15,625 nt of DNA from Myxococcales bacterium (GTDB lineage: Bacteria > Myxococcota > Myxococcia > Myxococcales > Myxococcaceae). The stretch spans positions 39,228 through 54,852 of the forward strand of contig PMBV01000146.1 in assembly GCA_003153055.1 (NCBI GenBank), written 5' to 3'. This document shows positions 6,714-13,540 of the stretch, in pieces. The number at the start of each line of letters is the position of its first letter. The first letter of the stretch is position 1. Below the pieces are notes generated by a model that was not told the origin of the DNA, made no database searches, and saw only the letters and a list, made by a program, of their open reading frames with translations. Position numbers and translations under genes: made by a program.

Positions 6714-7706
6714 TCAACGAGGCCCGCTCCGCACCACCAGTATCCGCCCTCCGGCCGAGTCGGCCACGTAGCCCGTCCCCTCGGCGTCGGCCACTACCAC
6801 CCGAGCACCGAGCGCCGTGGTCGCTGTCCCCAGCACAGACAACTTCCCATCGAGCGCCACGTCCGCCACGGTGAGGGTCCCCGGCTTCCCCGCCGCGACG
6901 AAGAGCCGCCTCAGCCCAGGCACGAAATCGATGTTGTCCACGCCCCCACCCGTCTCCAGCTGGCCCACCACCGCCCCCTTCGAGTCGAGCGCCACCACCT
7001 TGTCGGTGCAGGCGACCAGCAGCAGTCCCTTGGCGTCGTCGTAGGCAAGGCCTCGCGGCCCCTCCTTGCCGCACCCGGGGGAGTAGCGCGCCAGCTGCTT
7101 CCGCGTCTTCACATCATAGACGAGCGTGGCGTCACCATCCTCGAGGTTGGTGAAGAAGCGACCCTGGGCCACGTCGACCGCGTAGCCCTCCGGTTGGCCT
7201 CCCACCTTCACCACCTCCTTGGCGCGCGGGGCCAGCGGCGACGAGACCTCGACGATGGTCAAGGAGCCATCGCGCGGAGTCGTCACCCACAGCTCCTTGG
7301 TCGCCGCCACGTAGGCCACGCCATCTGGAGAGCTCGCGAGCGTCAGACACCCGCCCTTCTTCAACGTCTTGACTGCCACGGCGCACACCTGCGAGTCGGC
7401 GCGGTTGCCCACGTACGCGACGCCCGCCCCCAGCGCCACCGAACTGGGCCCCACTGTGCGCTCTCCACGTGCCGCGGTAGGAAAACCGCCGATGGCCGTC
7501 ACCTTCAAGCTGCTCAACTCGAGCACATCCACGTTCCCGGTGTTGCCCGCGGGCACCCAGAGCTGCCCCGTCGCTCCGTCGATGGCCAGGTAGTCCATGG
7601 CGACGCGGCCCGGGCCCCCAGGGAGCGCGACAGGCGTCGAGGTCAGTTCGCGTGGGGCGGCGAAGGCGACGATGGGAAAACAGGCCAGCACAAGTAGACG
7701 AGACAT
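6714..7706 (-). CDS. Periplasmic YncE-like beta-propeller protein
   Basis: 330 residues with a clear signal peptide (MSRLLVLACFPIVAFA, cleavage expected after AFA). The mature part is built of repeated four-strand-like units such as GQLWVPAGNTGNVDVLEL, GVAYVGNRADSQVCAV, KELWVTTPRDGSLTIVEV and RRLFVAAGKPGTLTVADV. This is the YVTN/YncE pattern of a seven-bladed propeller exported to the periplasm. No catalytic residues can be recognised; such proteins usually bind a partner or ligand. The ATG lies 16 nt beyond the stop of the RND pump gene, with an AGAGG-like ribosome binding site, so it belongs to the efflux operon and may be an accessory periplasmic component. That role is inferred from position only. 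Two cysteines in the mid-protein (CGKEG, VACTD) could form a disulfide. Confidence 0.88.
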   Translation of the reverse strand: MSRLLVLACFPIVAFAAPRELTSTPVALPGGPGRVAMDYLAIDGATGQLWVPAGNTGNVDVLELSSLKVTAIGGFPTAARGERTVGPSSVALGAGVAYVGNRADSQVCAVAVKTLKKGGCLTLASSPDGVAYVAATKELWVTTPRDGSLTIVEVSSPLAPRAKEVVKVGGQPEGYAVDVAQGRFFTNLEDGDATLVYDVKTRKQLARYSPGCGKEGPRGLAYDDAKGLLLVACTDKVVALDSKGAVVGQLETGGGVDNIDFVPGLRRLFVAAGKPGTLTVADVALDGKLSVLGTATTALGARVVVADAEGTGYVADSAGGRILVVRSGPR

Positions 7707-7722
7707 GGAGCACCTCTTCCTT

Positions 7723-10700
7723 CTACGAGGAACGGCGCGCTGGCATCATCTGCACCAGCGACGGGAGCACCAAGAGACTCACGGCCGTCGACACCAGCAA
7801 GCCGCCCATCACCGCCACCGCCAACGGCCGCTGGAGCTCGGCCCCGGCGCCGACGCCCAAGGCCAGCGGAGTCAACCCAGCCACCGTGGCCAGGCTGGTC
7901 ATCAAGATGGGCCGCAGGCGCCCACGGGCGGCCTCGAGCAATGCCTGCACTTGTGTCTGGCCTTCGTCGAGGTGCTGCTCGTAGCGCTCAAGCAGGAGAA
8001 TTCCGTTCTTCACCACCAGCCCCACCAGTAGCACGCAGCCCATCAGCGACGAGGCGTTGAGCGGCGTCGACGTGGCCCACAGCGTAGCCACGGCGCCCAC
8101 CACCGCCAAGGGCACCGTCAACAACACCGCGATGGCCAGCGAGGGCCGCGTGAATTGAGCGAGCAACACCGCCAGCACAGCCAAGAGACCAAACCCCATC
8201 ACACCCAGCAAGTCGCGCTGCGTCTGCTGCTGACCCTCGTACTGGCCGCCCAGCTCAAGGTGCACGCCCGGAGGTGGACGGTAGCCACGCAGCCGCGCCT
8301 GCACATCGCGCATCACCGAGCCCAAGTCCCGCTCCTCGTGGTCCGCGGTGAGGATGACGACTGGGCGAAGACTCTCGCGCAAGAGCGACGTCTCACTGCT
8401 GGTGCGCTCCATCGCCGCCACCGAGGCGACGCGGGTGACGCCCTGACTCCCCACCAAGAGCGGCAAGGAGACCACTTGAGCCGGGTCGAAGCGCACGGTG
8501 TCTGGGTAGCGGACCCTCACCCCCAGGGGACGGTCAGGCCGGCGCAGGTGCGACGCCACCACGCCGTGGAGCGCGTCGTCGAGGTCCGTCGCCAAGTCCT
8601 GGGCCGTCTTTCCAGCCCGGGCCGCGGCGGCGGCGTCAACCCGGAAGGTGAGGTCGGGGGCGGGGCCTTCGAAGCCCGGGTAGAGGTCCACCAGGCCAGG
8701 CACGTCGCGCACGCGCTCGGCCAAGGCCGAGGCCTCGGTGCGTAGCGTGGCGTAGTCGTCGCCGAAGAGCTTGAGCTCCACCGGCCGCGGGGTGCCGGCG
8801 AGATCGTTGAGGACGTCCTGCAGCACTTGGATGGATTCGGTGCGCGCCTCGGGCACCTCGCGCAGCACCCGGGCCCTCATGACGGCGATGACCTCCTCGG
8901 CCGAGAGGTGGCGGCGGGAGCGGGGTTTCAAACGAACCATGATGTCGCCTCGACTGACCTGCGTCGCCGCGGCCGGGCCCAGCTCGGCGCCGGTGCGTCG
9001 AGAGTAGGACTCCACCTCGGGCAGAGACTCGAGGATGGCCTCCAGTTTCCGCGCCGCGGCGTCGGTGTCTGACAGCGAGGTGCCAGCCGGGAGGAAGTAG
9101 TCGAGGACAAAGGCGCCCTCGTCCATGGTGGGCAGGAACCCCGCGGGCACCCGCAAGGCACTCAAACCACCCAACACAAGCAGGGCGCCGGCCAGCGTCC
9201 AGCCCAGCCACGGGCGTCGCAGCACCGGGCGCAGGAGCGATTCGTACGCACCCGAGAGGCGCGACGGGGCTGAGGTGGCGCTCCGAGCCTTGAGCCACCG
9301 GCCGGCCGCCAGCGGTACCACCGTCACCGAGAGGGCCAAAGACAGCACAACGGCCGCCGACAGCGTCGCCGCCAGCGCGGAAAAGAAGCGGCCCACCACG
9401 CCCTCCAACCAAGCCAACGGGAGGAAGACCACCACCGTGGTGGCGGTGGTGCCCACCAGCGCGGCGAGCAGCCCTTGCGTCCCCTCGCGCGCCGCCTGCT
9501 CCGGCGGGACGCCTGCTTCCAAACGCCGGCCGATGCCGTCGACCACCACGATGGCGTCATCGATGATGAGCCCGATGGACACGGCCAGACCGCCCAGCGA
9601 CATGAGGTTGAGGCTCTGCCCCAACAGGCTCAGCGGCAAGAAGGTGGCGCCCAGCGTGAGGGGCACCGCGAGGGCGGCTGACAGCCCGGCGCGGAGGTCG
9701 CGAAGAAAGAGCGTAATGACAGCCACGCACAGGAGGATGCCCAGCAGAATGGCGTCACGGACTGAGCTGATGGCCTCGTCTACCAGCTCGGCTTGATCAT
9801 ACACCGGCGTCAGCCGGACCCCGTCGGGAAGCGCGCTGGCGAGGGCAGCGGCGGCACCCTTCACCGCAGCCACGACCTCGGGCGTGCTGGCCCCGGGAAG
9901 ACGCGCCACGCTGAGCAGCACCGTCTCGCCTCCCGGCCCGGAGACGCGCAGCAGCTTGTCCTCCGCGCCTTCGCTCACCTCGGCGATGGCACTCAAGAAG
10001 ACGGGGCTGCCGTCAGCGCCCACCGCGACCGGGAGCCGGCGAAGGTCGTCGAGCGCGCGAGGCTCACCCGAGGCCATCACCGTCACCTGGGCATGGGCCT
10101 CCTCGAGCCGTCCCACGGCTTGAAGCACTGTCTGGCTTCGCAGCTTCTCCGCCACCAGCGAAGGGCTCAGGCGCATGGCCGCGGCGCGCTCTGGATTGAG
10201 AATGACCTCCACCTCACGGACGTCGCCGCCCAGCACTTCCACCCGGCCCACGCCGCGCACCCGAGAGAAGGCGGGCTTCAGCACCAGCTCTCCCAGCTCG
10301 CGCAGGCGCCGGGAGTCGATGGGCCCGGTGAGGTTCCACGTCAGCACCGGGAAGGAGGTAGTAGTGAGCCGCTCCACCGTCAGCTCCGCGCCCGCGGGGA
10401 GGCTGGCCCGCGCCTCGGCCACGCGAGACTCCACCAGCTGCAGGGCGCGCCACATGTCGGTGCCAGGGGCGAATTGCAGCGACAGCTCGGCCGCGCCACG
10501 GATGGTGCGCGAACGGAGGCGCTCCACGCCCAGCACGGTGGCGAGGGCGGCCTCGAGGGGGCGGCTCAACGACACCTGGGTGACATCGGGCGGGGCATCG
10601 CCAGCGCGGGCCACGACGAGGATGCGCGGGAACTCCACCTCGGGGTACACGCCGCTGGGCAGCCGCCGGGCGGCGACCGCGCCACCGAGCGCGAGGGCGA

Positions 10701-10755
10701 GCGCCACGAACCACACCAGCACGCGGCGTCGGGCCAACAGCTCGAGCCACTTCAC
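7723..10755 (-). CDS. RND-family efflux pump, inner-membrane permease subunit
   Basis: 1010 residues, a normal RND length. It is the proton-driven inner-membrane pump of a tripartite exporter. The GTG at 10755 is chosen because it overlaps the adaptor stop in GTGA and opens on the usual short cytoplasmic segment and first helix (VKWLELLARRRVLVWFVALAL); frames reaching further upstream read antisense to nothing known. Visible features are TM1, a periplasmic porter domain (FPVLTWNLTG region), TM2-TM6 with GLIIDDAIVVV in TM4 (Asp399, Asp400, equivalent to AcrB Asp407/408), a second periplasmic domain starting FLPTMDEGAFV (residues 541-551), and TM8-TM12 with Lys916 in GLVVKNG, equivalent to AcrB Lys940. 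TM4 is of drug-pump (HAE) type and lacks the DFG of metal pumps, whereas MDEG, VKNGILLLE and GAELQRPLA resemble metal-type (HME/CzcA) members. Substrate therefore cannot be assigned. Confidence 0.95.
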   Translation of the reverse strand: MKWLELLARRRVLVWFVALALALGGAVAARRLPSGVYPEVEFPRILVVARAGDAPPDVTQVSLSRPLEAALATVLGVERLRSRTIRGAAELSLQFAPGTDMWRALQLVESRVAEARASLPAGAELTVERLTTTSFPVLTWNLTGPIDSRRLRELGELVLKPAFSRVRGVGRVEVLGGDVREVEVILNPERAAAMRLSPSLVAEKLRSQTVLQAVGRLEEAHAQVTVMASGEPRALDDLRRLPVAVGADGSPVFLSAIAEVSEGAEDKLLRVSGPGGETVLLSVARLPGASTPEVVAAVKGAAAALASALPDGVRLTPVYDQAELVDEAISSVRDAILLGILLCVAVITLFLRDLRAGLSAALAVPLTLGATFLPLSLLGQSLNLMSLGGLAVSIGLIIDDAIVVVDGIGRRLEAGVPPEQAAREGTQGLLAALVGTTATTVVVFLPLAWLEGVVGRFFSALAATLSAAVVLSLALSVTVVPLAAGRWLKARSATSAPSRLSGAYESLLRPVLRRPWLGWTLAGALLVLGGLSALRVPAGFLPTMDEGAFVLDYFLPAGTSLSDTDAAARKLEAILESLPEVESYSRRTGAELGPAAATQVSRGDIMVRLKPRSRRHLSAEEVIAVMRARVLREVPEARTESIQVLQDVLNDLAGTPRPVELKLFGDDYATLRTEASALAERVRDVPGLVDLYPGFEGPAPDLTFRVDAAAAARAGKTAQDLATDLDDALHGVVASHLRRPDRPLGVRVRYPDTVRFDPAQVVSLPLLVGSQGVTRVASVAAMERTSSETSLLRESLRPVVILTADHEERDLGSVMRDVQARLRGYRPPPGVHLELGGQYEGQQQTQRDLLGVMGFGLLAVLAVLLAQFTRPSLAIAVLLTVPLAVVGAVATLWATSTPLNASSLMGCVLLVGLVVKNGILLLERYEQHLDEGQTQVQALLEAARGRLRPILMTSLATVAGLTPLALGVGAGAELQRPLAVAVMGGLLVSTAVSLLVLPSLVQMMPARRSS

Positions 10756-11843
10756 GGCGGGGCCCCGGCGAGCGCGTCTCCCTCGGCCAGCCCGAGCACT
10801 GGCTCCACCGCCACCCGCTCTCCCCCATCGAGCGCGCCGGCCACGTCGACGGTGCCCGCCCCGCCCGGCCCGGGATGCACCTCGCGCACGTGAGCCTTCC
10901 CGTCTTCGCCGCACACGACGAGCTCAGGGGCGCCTCGGGTGCCGTTGCGCACCGCGGCCCTCGGCACCAGCACGCCCGGGTGCGCCTCACCGGCTTCGAG
11001 GCGTGCCTCGCCAAAGGCTCCCACGGGAGGCCGGGGCCCCGCGGAAGGGAGGATGGACAGGCGCGCCGTTCCCATGCCCGTGGCGCGATCCACCGAGGGA
11101 GAGACGCGAGCCACGGCGACCCGCCAGCTCCGTCCGGGCAGCGCGGCGCAGCTCAAGGTGCCCTGCTGGCCACGCTCGAGGCGAAGCAGATCCGCCGCTG
11201 GGACGTCGGCCGTCAACTCCAGCTCCTTGAGGTCTGCCACCTCAACCACCGCGGTGGCCGGCGTGCCGTCGACCAACTCGCCGCTGCGCTTGAGAACCTT
11301 GAGGACCACGCCGGCCAGGGGGCTTCGCACCAGCGCCCGGGACGTGGTCCGGCGTGCGACTCGGGCAGCGGCGTCGGCTTCGGCCTCGGCGGCGGCGGTG
11401 GAGGCTTCCTTGGCCACGGCGTCGTCGAGCTCCTGGCGGGCGGCGATGCCTTGCTCGAAGACGTGCTGGGTGCGGGCCAGCGTCGTCACCGCGTTGTGAT
11501 GTTCTGCCTTAGCGCGGGTCAGCGCGGCGTCTGCCTGGAGGGCGGCGTCAACCAACGGCGCGTCGTCCACGCGGGCCACCACGGTGCCTTCAGCCACGGC
11601 ATCGCCTTCGCGCACCTCGACCTTGAGGAGCCGGCCGGCCACCTGCGGCGCGAGCAAGGCGTCGCGGTCTGGCAGAGGGGCGACGGTCCCGCGCACCTCA
11701 ACCACGTCGCGCAGCTCAGTGGCCACTGCTGGCGCGCACCGGACGATCCGAGGGACTGGCGGAGGCTCCGTCTCCTCACCCCGCTTGCAGGCAGCGAAGA
11801 GGAGGCCCAACACAGCGAGTCGCGAAAACGAGAGGTGCCTCAT
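10752..11843 (-). CDS. RND efflux periplasmic adaptor (membrane-fusion protein), lipoprotein
   Basis: 363 residues. The ATG at 11843 overlaps the stop of the outer-membrane factor gene in ATGA and opens on a lipoprotein signal (MRHLSFSRLAVLGLLFAAC); Cys19 is the expected lipidation site. An upstream in-frame start would add 17 Arg/Gly-rich residues before the signal and is rejected. The mature protein shows the usual hairpin order: a first lipoyl half-motif (APQVAGRLLKVEVREGDAV, about 61-80), an Ala/Glu-rich alpha-helical coiled-coil hairpin (about 95-165), the returning lipoyl half (LVRSPLAGVVLKVLKRSGELV), a beta-barrel, and a membrane-proximal domain. It anchors in the inner membrane and bridges the RND pump to the TolC-type channel. 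There is no His-rich or Met-rich metal-binding tail of the kind seen in some metal-efflux adaptors. Its stop overlaps the pump start, so the subunits are translationally coupled. Confidence 0.93.
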   Translation of the reverse strand: MRHLSFSRLAVLGLLFAACKRGEETEPPPVPRIVRCAPAVATELRDVVEVRGTVAPLPDRDALLAPQVAGRLLKVEVREGDAVAEGTVVARVDDAPLVDAALQADAALTRAKAEHHNAVTTLARTQHVFEQGIAARQELDDAVAKEASTAAAEAEADAAARVARRTTSRALVRSPLAGVVLKVLKRSGELVDGTPATAVVEVADLKELELTADVPAADLLRLERGQQGTLSCAALPGRSWRVAVARVSPSVDRATGMGTARLSILPSAGPRPPVGAFGEARLEAGEAHPGVLVPRAAVRNGTRGAPELVVCGEDGKAHVREVHPGPGGAGTVDVAGALDGGERVAVEPVLGLAEGDALAGAPP

Positions 11844-13033
11844 TGAAGATCGACTCCCGCGGCGCGCTCCACGTCGGCCAGGGCCCGGCCCCACGCGGCG
11901 GTCGCCTCGACCTCGGCCAACTGAGCTTCAAGGAGCGCCCGCTGGGCCTCGAGCAACCGCAGCAGATCCACCCGGCCGGCGAGGTAGGCGTCCTGGGTCA
12001 TGGCTCTGGCCTCCTCCATGGCGGGCCGCACGTCTTCGTGGAGGGCACGCCTGCGCAGCGCGGAGGAACGCGACCGGGCCAGCGCGTCGATGAGAAGAGC
12101 GCTGAGGCGACGAGCGTCGGCGTCGGCGGTGGCCTCTGCGAGACTGCGCTGGGCCTGGGCCCGAGCGATGGCGCCGCCGCGCAGGCTGAGCACCGGCACC
12201 TCGAACGACAGGCCAACCACCACATCGGGCCTGGGCAAGGTGGGATCAAACGCGCTGACGCCCACCTGCGGAGTGAGCACGGGCCAGCGCAGGCGTTGCT
12301 CCTGCACCAGGTGCAGCCCCGAAGCCTCGACCTGGGCCAGGTCGCGGCGCAGCACCGGGTGGACGTCGGCCTGTTTCCCCTCGAGCTGTTGGAGGGGGTC
12401 GGTCGAGTAGCCTGGCGGGCCAGCCGCGGTGAGGGCGAGCTCGGGGGCCACGCCCAGCCACGGTGCGAGACGGGCCGCGGCCGCCGTGCTGAGCGCCTGG
12501 GCGGCTTGGGCCTCGGCCCGTGCACGGACCTGATCGACTCGAGTCCGCAGCACGTCGAGGCGAGGGCCAGTGCCGGCGTCGAGGCGCTGGGAGGCGATGT
12601 CCATCACCCGGGCCGCGTCCTCCGCGCCGCGCTCGAGGAGTTGGGCCCGCTCCTGGGCTTCCCAGAGGTCGAGCCAGGCGACGGTGGCGGCCCAGCGAGC
12701 TTCGCGACGAGTGACGTCGACGTCGAGGCGCACGGCGGCTGCGTCAGCGCGAGCGGCGTCGAGGGCACCAGAGCGCTGCCCGAAGAGCGGCACCGGCACC
12801 GAGAGGAACGAGCCGAGGCGCGCCGTCTGCGTTGCCGTGGACAGTGAGATGGTTGGATTGACCAGCGCTCCGACCACGTCTACTTCCGCCAGGGAGACGT
12901 CGTGGCGCCGCTCGGCCAACTGCACGTCAGCCGCGGCATGGAGCGACAGGGTGCGGGCCTCGGCAAACGAGACATCGCGGGCGGCCGCGGCCGAGGCCAA
13001 GACGACCAGCACCCCACAGGTGGCCCGATTCAT
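11840..13033 (-). CDS. TolC-family outer-membrane efflux channel
   Basis: 397 residues from the ATG at 13033, which opens on a signal peptide (MNRATCGVLVVLASAAAA, then RDVSF). A GTG 14 codons upstream is in frame but adds residues unlike a signal peptide. The mature protein has the two-fold repeat of outer-membrane efflux proteins: an FAEARTLSLHAAADVQLAE-type first helix, a NPTISLSTA strand, SVPVPLFGQRSGALDAARA where the first barrel passes into the long helix, and the equivalent second half (VVVGLSFEVPVLSLRGGAIARA). Long Ala/Arg/Glu-rich helices form the periplasmic tunnel. Length and the PLFGQR / PVLSLRGG pair resemble the CzcC-like branch. It is first in the efflux operon, and its stop overlaps the adaptor start. 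No strong Shine-Dalgarno precedes the chosen ATG, so the exact start is a little uncertain. Confidence 0.9.
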   Translation of the reverse strand: MNRATCGVLVVLASAAAARDVSFAEARTLSLHAAADVQLAERRHDVSLAEVDVVGALVNPTISLSTATQTARLGSFLSVPVPLFGQRSGALDAARADAAAVRLDVDVTRREARWAATVAWLDLWEAQERAQLLERGAEDAARVMDIASQRLDAGTGPRLDVLRTRVDQVRARAEAQAAQALSTAAAARLAPWLGVAPELALTAAGPPGYSTDPLQQLEGKQADVHPVLRRDLAQVEASGLHLVQEQRLRWPVLTPQVGVSAFDPTLPRPDVVVGLSFEVPVLSLRGGAIARAQAQRSLAEATADADARRLSALLIDALARSRSSALRRRALHEDVRPAMEEARAMTQDAYLAGRVDLLRLLEAQRALLEAQLAEVEATAAWGRALADVERAAGVDLQ

Positions 13034-13102
13034 CACCGGCGGGAGAAGCGGGCTGTAGCCAAGGGCGCGAGACACGGGCGCTCAAGCTGGGCCGGGGCGC
13101 AC

Positions 13103-13131
13103 GAAATATCAAGCGTTGTGGGTGGCCCCAA
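13103..13131 (-). promoter_or_regulatory. Candidate promoter of the efflux operon
   Basis: On the minus strand TTGGGG (13131-13126) and TATTTC (13108-13103) are 17 nt apart, in a locally AT-richer patch about 70 nt before the first gene's ATG. Each matches the sigma-70 consensus at only three of six positions, so this is a suggestion. Confidence 0.3.
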
Positions 13132-13167
13132 ACACCGCTCCGAGAGTCTGGAGCTGGCTCGCTGGTC

Positions 13168-13180
13168 CGTTTCCGAAACG
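13168..13180. promoter_or_regulatory. Candidate operator upstream of the efflux operon
   Basis: CGTTTC-C-GAAACG is a perfect 6-bp inverted repeat around one central base, about 37 nt upstream of the candidate -35 element. The size and symmetry suit a dimeric repressor or activator. No regulator gene is adjacent, so the binding protein is unknown. Confidence 0.3.
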
Positions 13181-13315
13181 CGGTCGGTCGAGGAGCCACC
13201 GGGCCACTGCCCAGTCGTTCAGGTTTCGCTCATCGCATCTGCCGGCACTCTACCCAATCAAGGGCCCGCGAGTGTGCGGTCTTTCTCAAGTCGAAGGGGA
13301 CGACCTCGGCGAGGT

Positions 13316-13376
13316 GCGAGGGTGGGGCTGGTGCCCGCCGACCGAGCCGGTCTGGCCAGCGCCTCGACCCGAGACC
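13316..13376 (+). repeat. Dispersed intergenic repeat, copy 2
   Basis: Plus-strand order: a 21-nt block (13316-13336), an 11-nt spacer and a 29-nt block (13348-13376), matching copy 1 (5699-5640, minus strand) at 20 of 21, not clearly, and 29 of 29 positions. The single difference in the first block falls in the 4-nt loop of its GGGC/GCCC hairpin, so pairing is kept. The stem across the spacer and second block is imperfect here. This copy runs opposite to the transcription of both flanking genes. Confidence 0.8.
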
Positions 13377-13393
13377 ACAGTGCGCGAGGCCCC

Positions 13394-13409
13394 CCAATGG
13401 TACCATTGG
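13394..13409. repeat. 16-bp perfect palindrome
   Basis: CCAATGGTACCATTGG reads the same on both strands and starts 17 nt after repeat copy 2. It has no counterpart in the same place beside copy 1. It could be a protein binding site or a cruciform; its function is unknown. Confidence 0.6.
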
Positions 13410-13451
13410 TGACGTTGCTGGGGACCCTCGCTCACCTCGCCCTTGGTCGAG

Positions 13452-13499
13452 GGGCTGGTTGGGCTCGCCCATGAGAACGGGCAGGCATCCCGCCAGCCC
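13452..13499. other. Possible three-way-junction RNA structure downstream of the SulP gene
   Basis: An outer stem GGGCTGG / CCAGCCC (13452-13458 with 13493-13499) encloses two small hairpins: GGG/CCC around CTCG (13461-13470), and CGGG/CCCG around a 7-nt loop (13478-13492) that stacks directly on the outer stem. It starts about 40 nt beyond the SulP stop. It may be a terminator or RNA-end structure, although no U-tract is seen, and GC-rich DNA folds easily by chance. Confidence 0.3.
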
Positions 13500-13540
13500 T
13501 CATCAAGGCGCGCCACCCTGCCACATCAAGACACTTCCTC

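Larger units (their letters stand above)
13034..13540. other. 507-bp gene-free stretch with repeat copy 2, a palindrome and a possible folded RNA
   Basis: This stretch lies upstream of the efflux operon and downstream of the SulP gene, both on the minus strand. Short open frames here have no ribosome binding site and no recognisable product. Left to right it holds a weak promoter candidate (13103-13131), a 13-bp inverted repeat (13168-13180), dispersed repeat copy 2 (13316-13376), a 16-bp palindrome (13394-13409), and a set of nested stems (13452-13499) that may end the SulP transcript. Confidence 0.7.

Noticed and set aside
6213..7697. 494-codon plus-strand open frame
   Set aside because: It is antisense to the NmrA-type and beta-propeller genes and rich in Arg and His without any domain. 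Long stop-free shadows are expected at this GC content.
9793..11846. Plus-strand open frames of 323-366 codons over the pump and adaptor genes
   Set aside because: They are antisense to conserved efflux genes and lack start signals.
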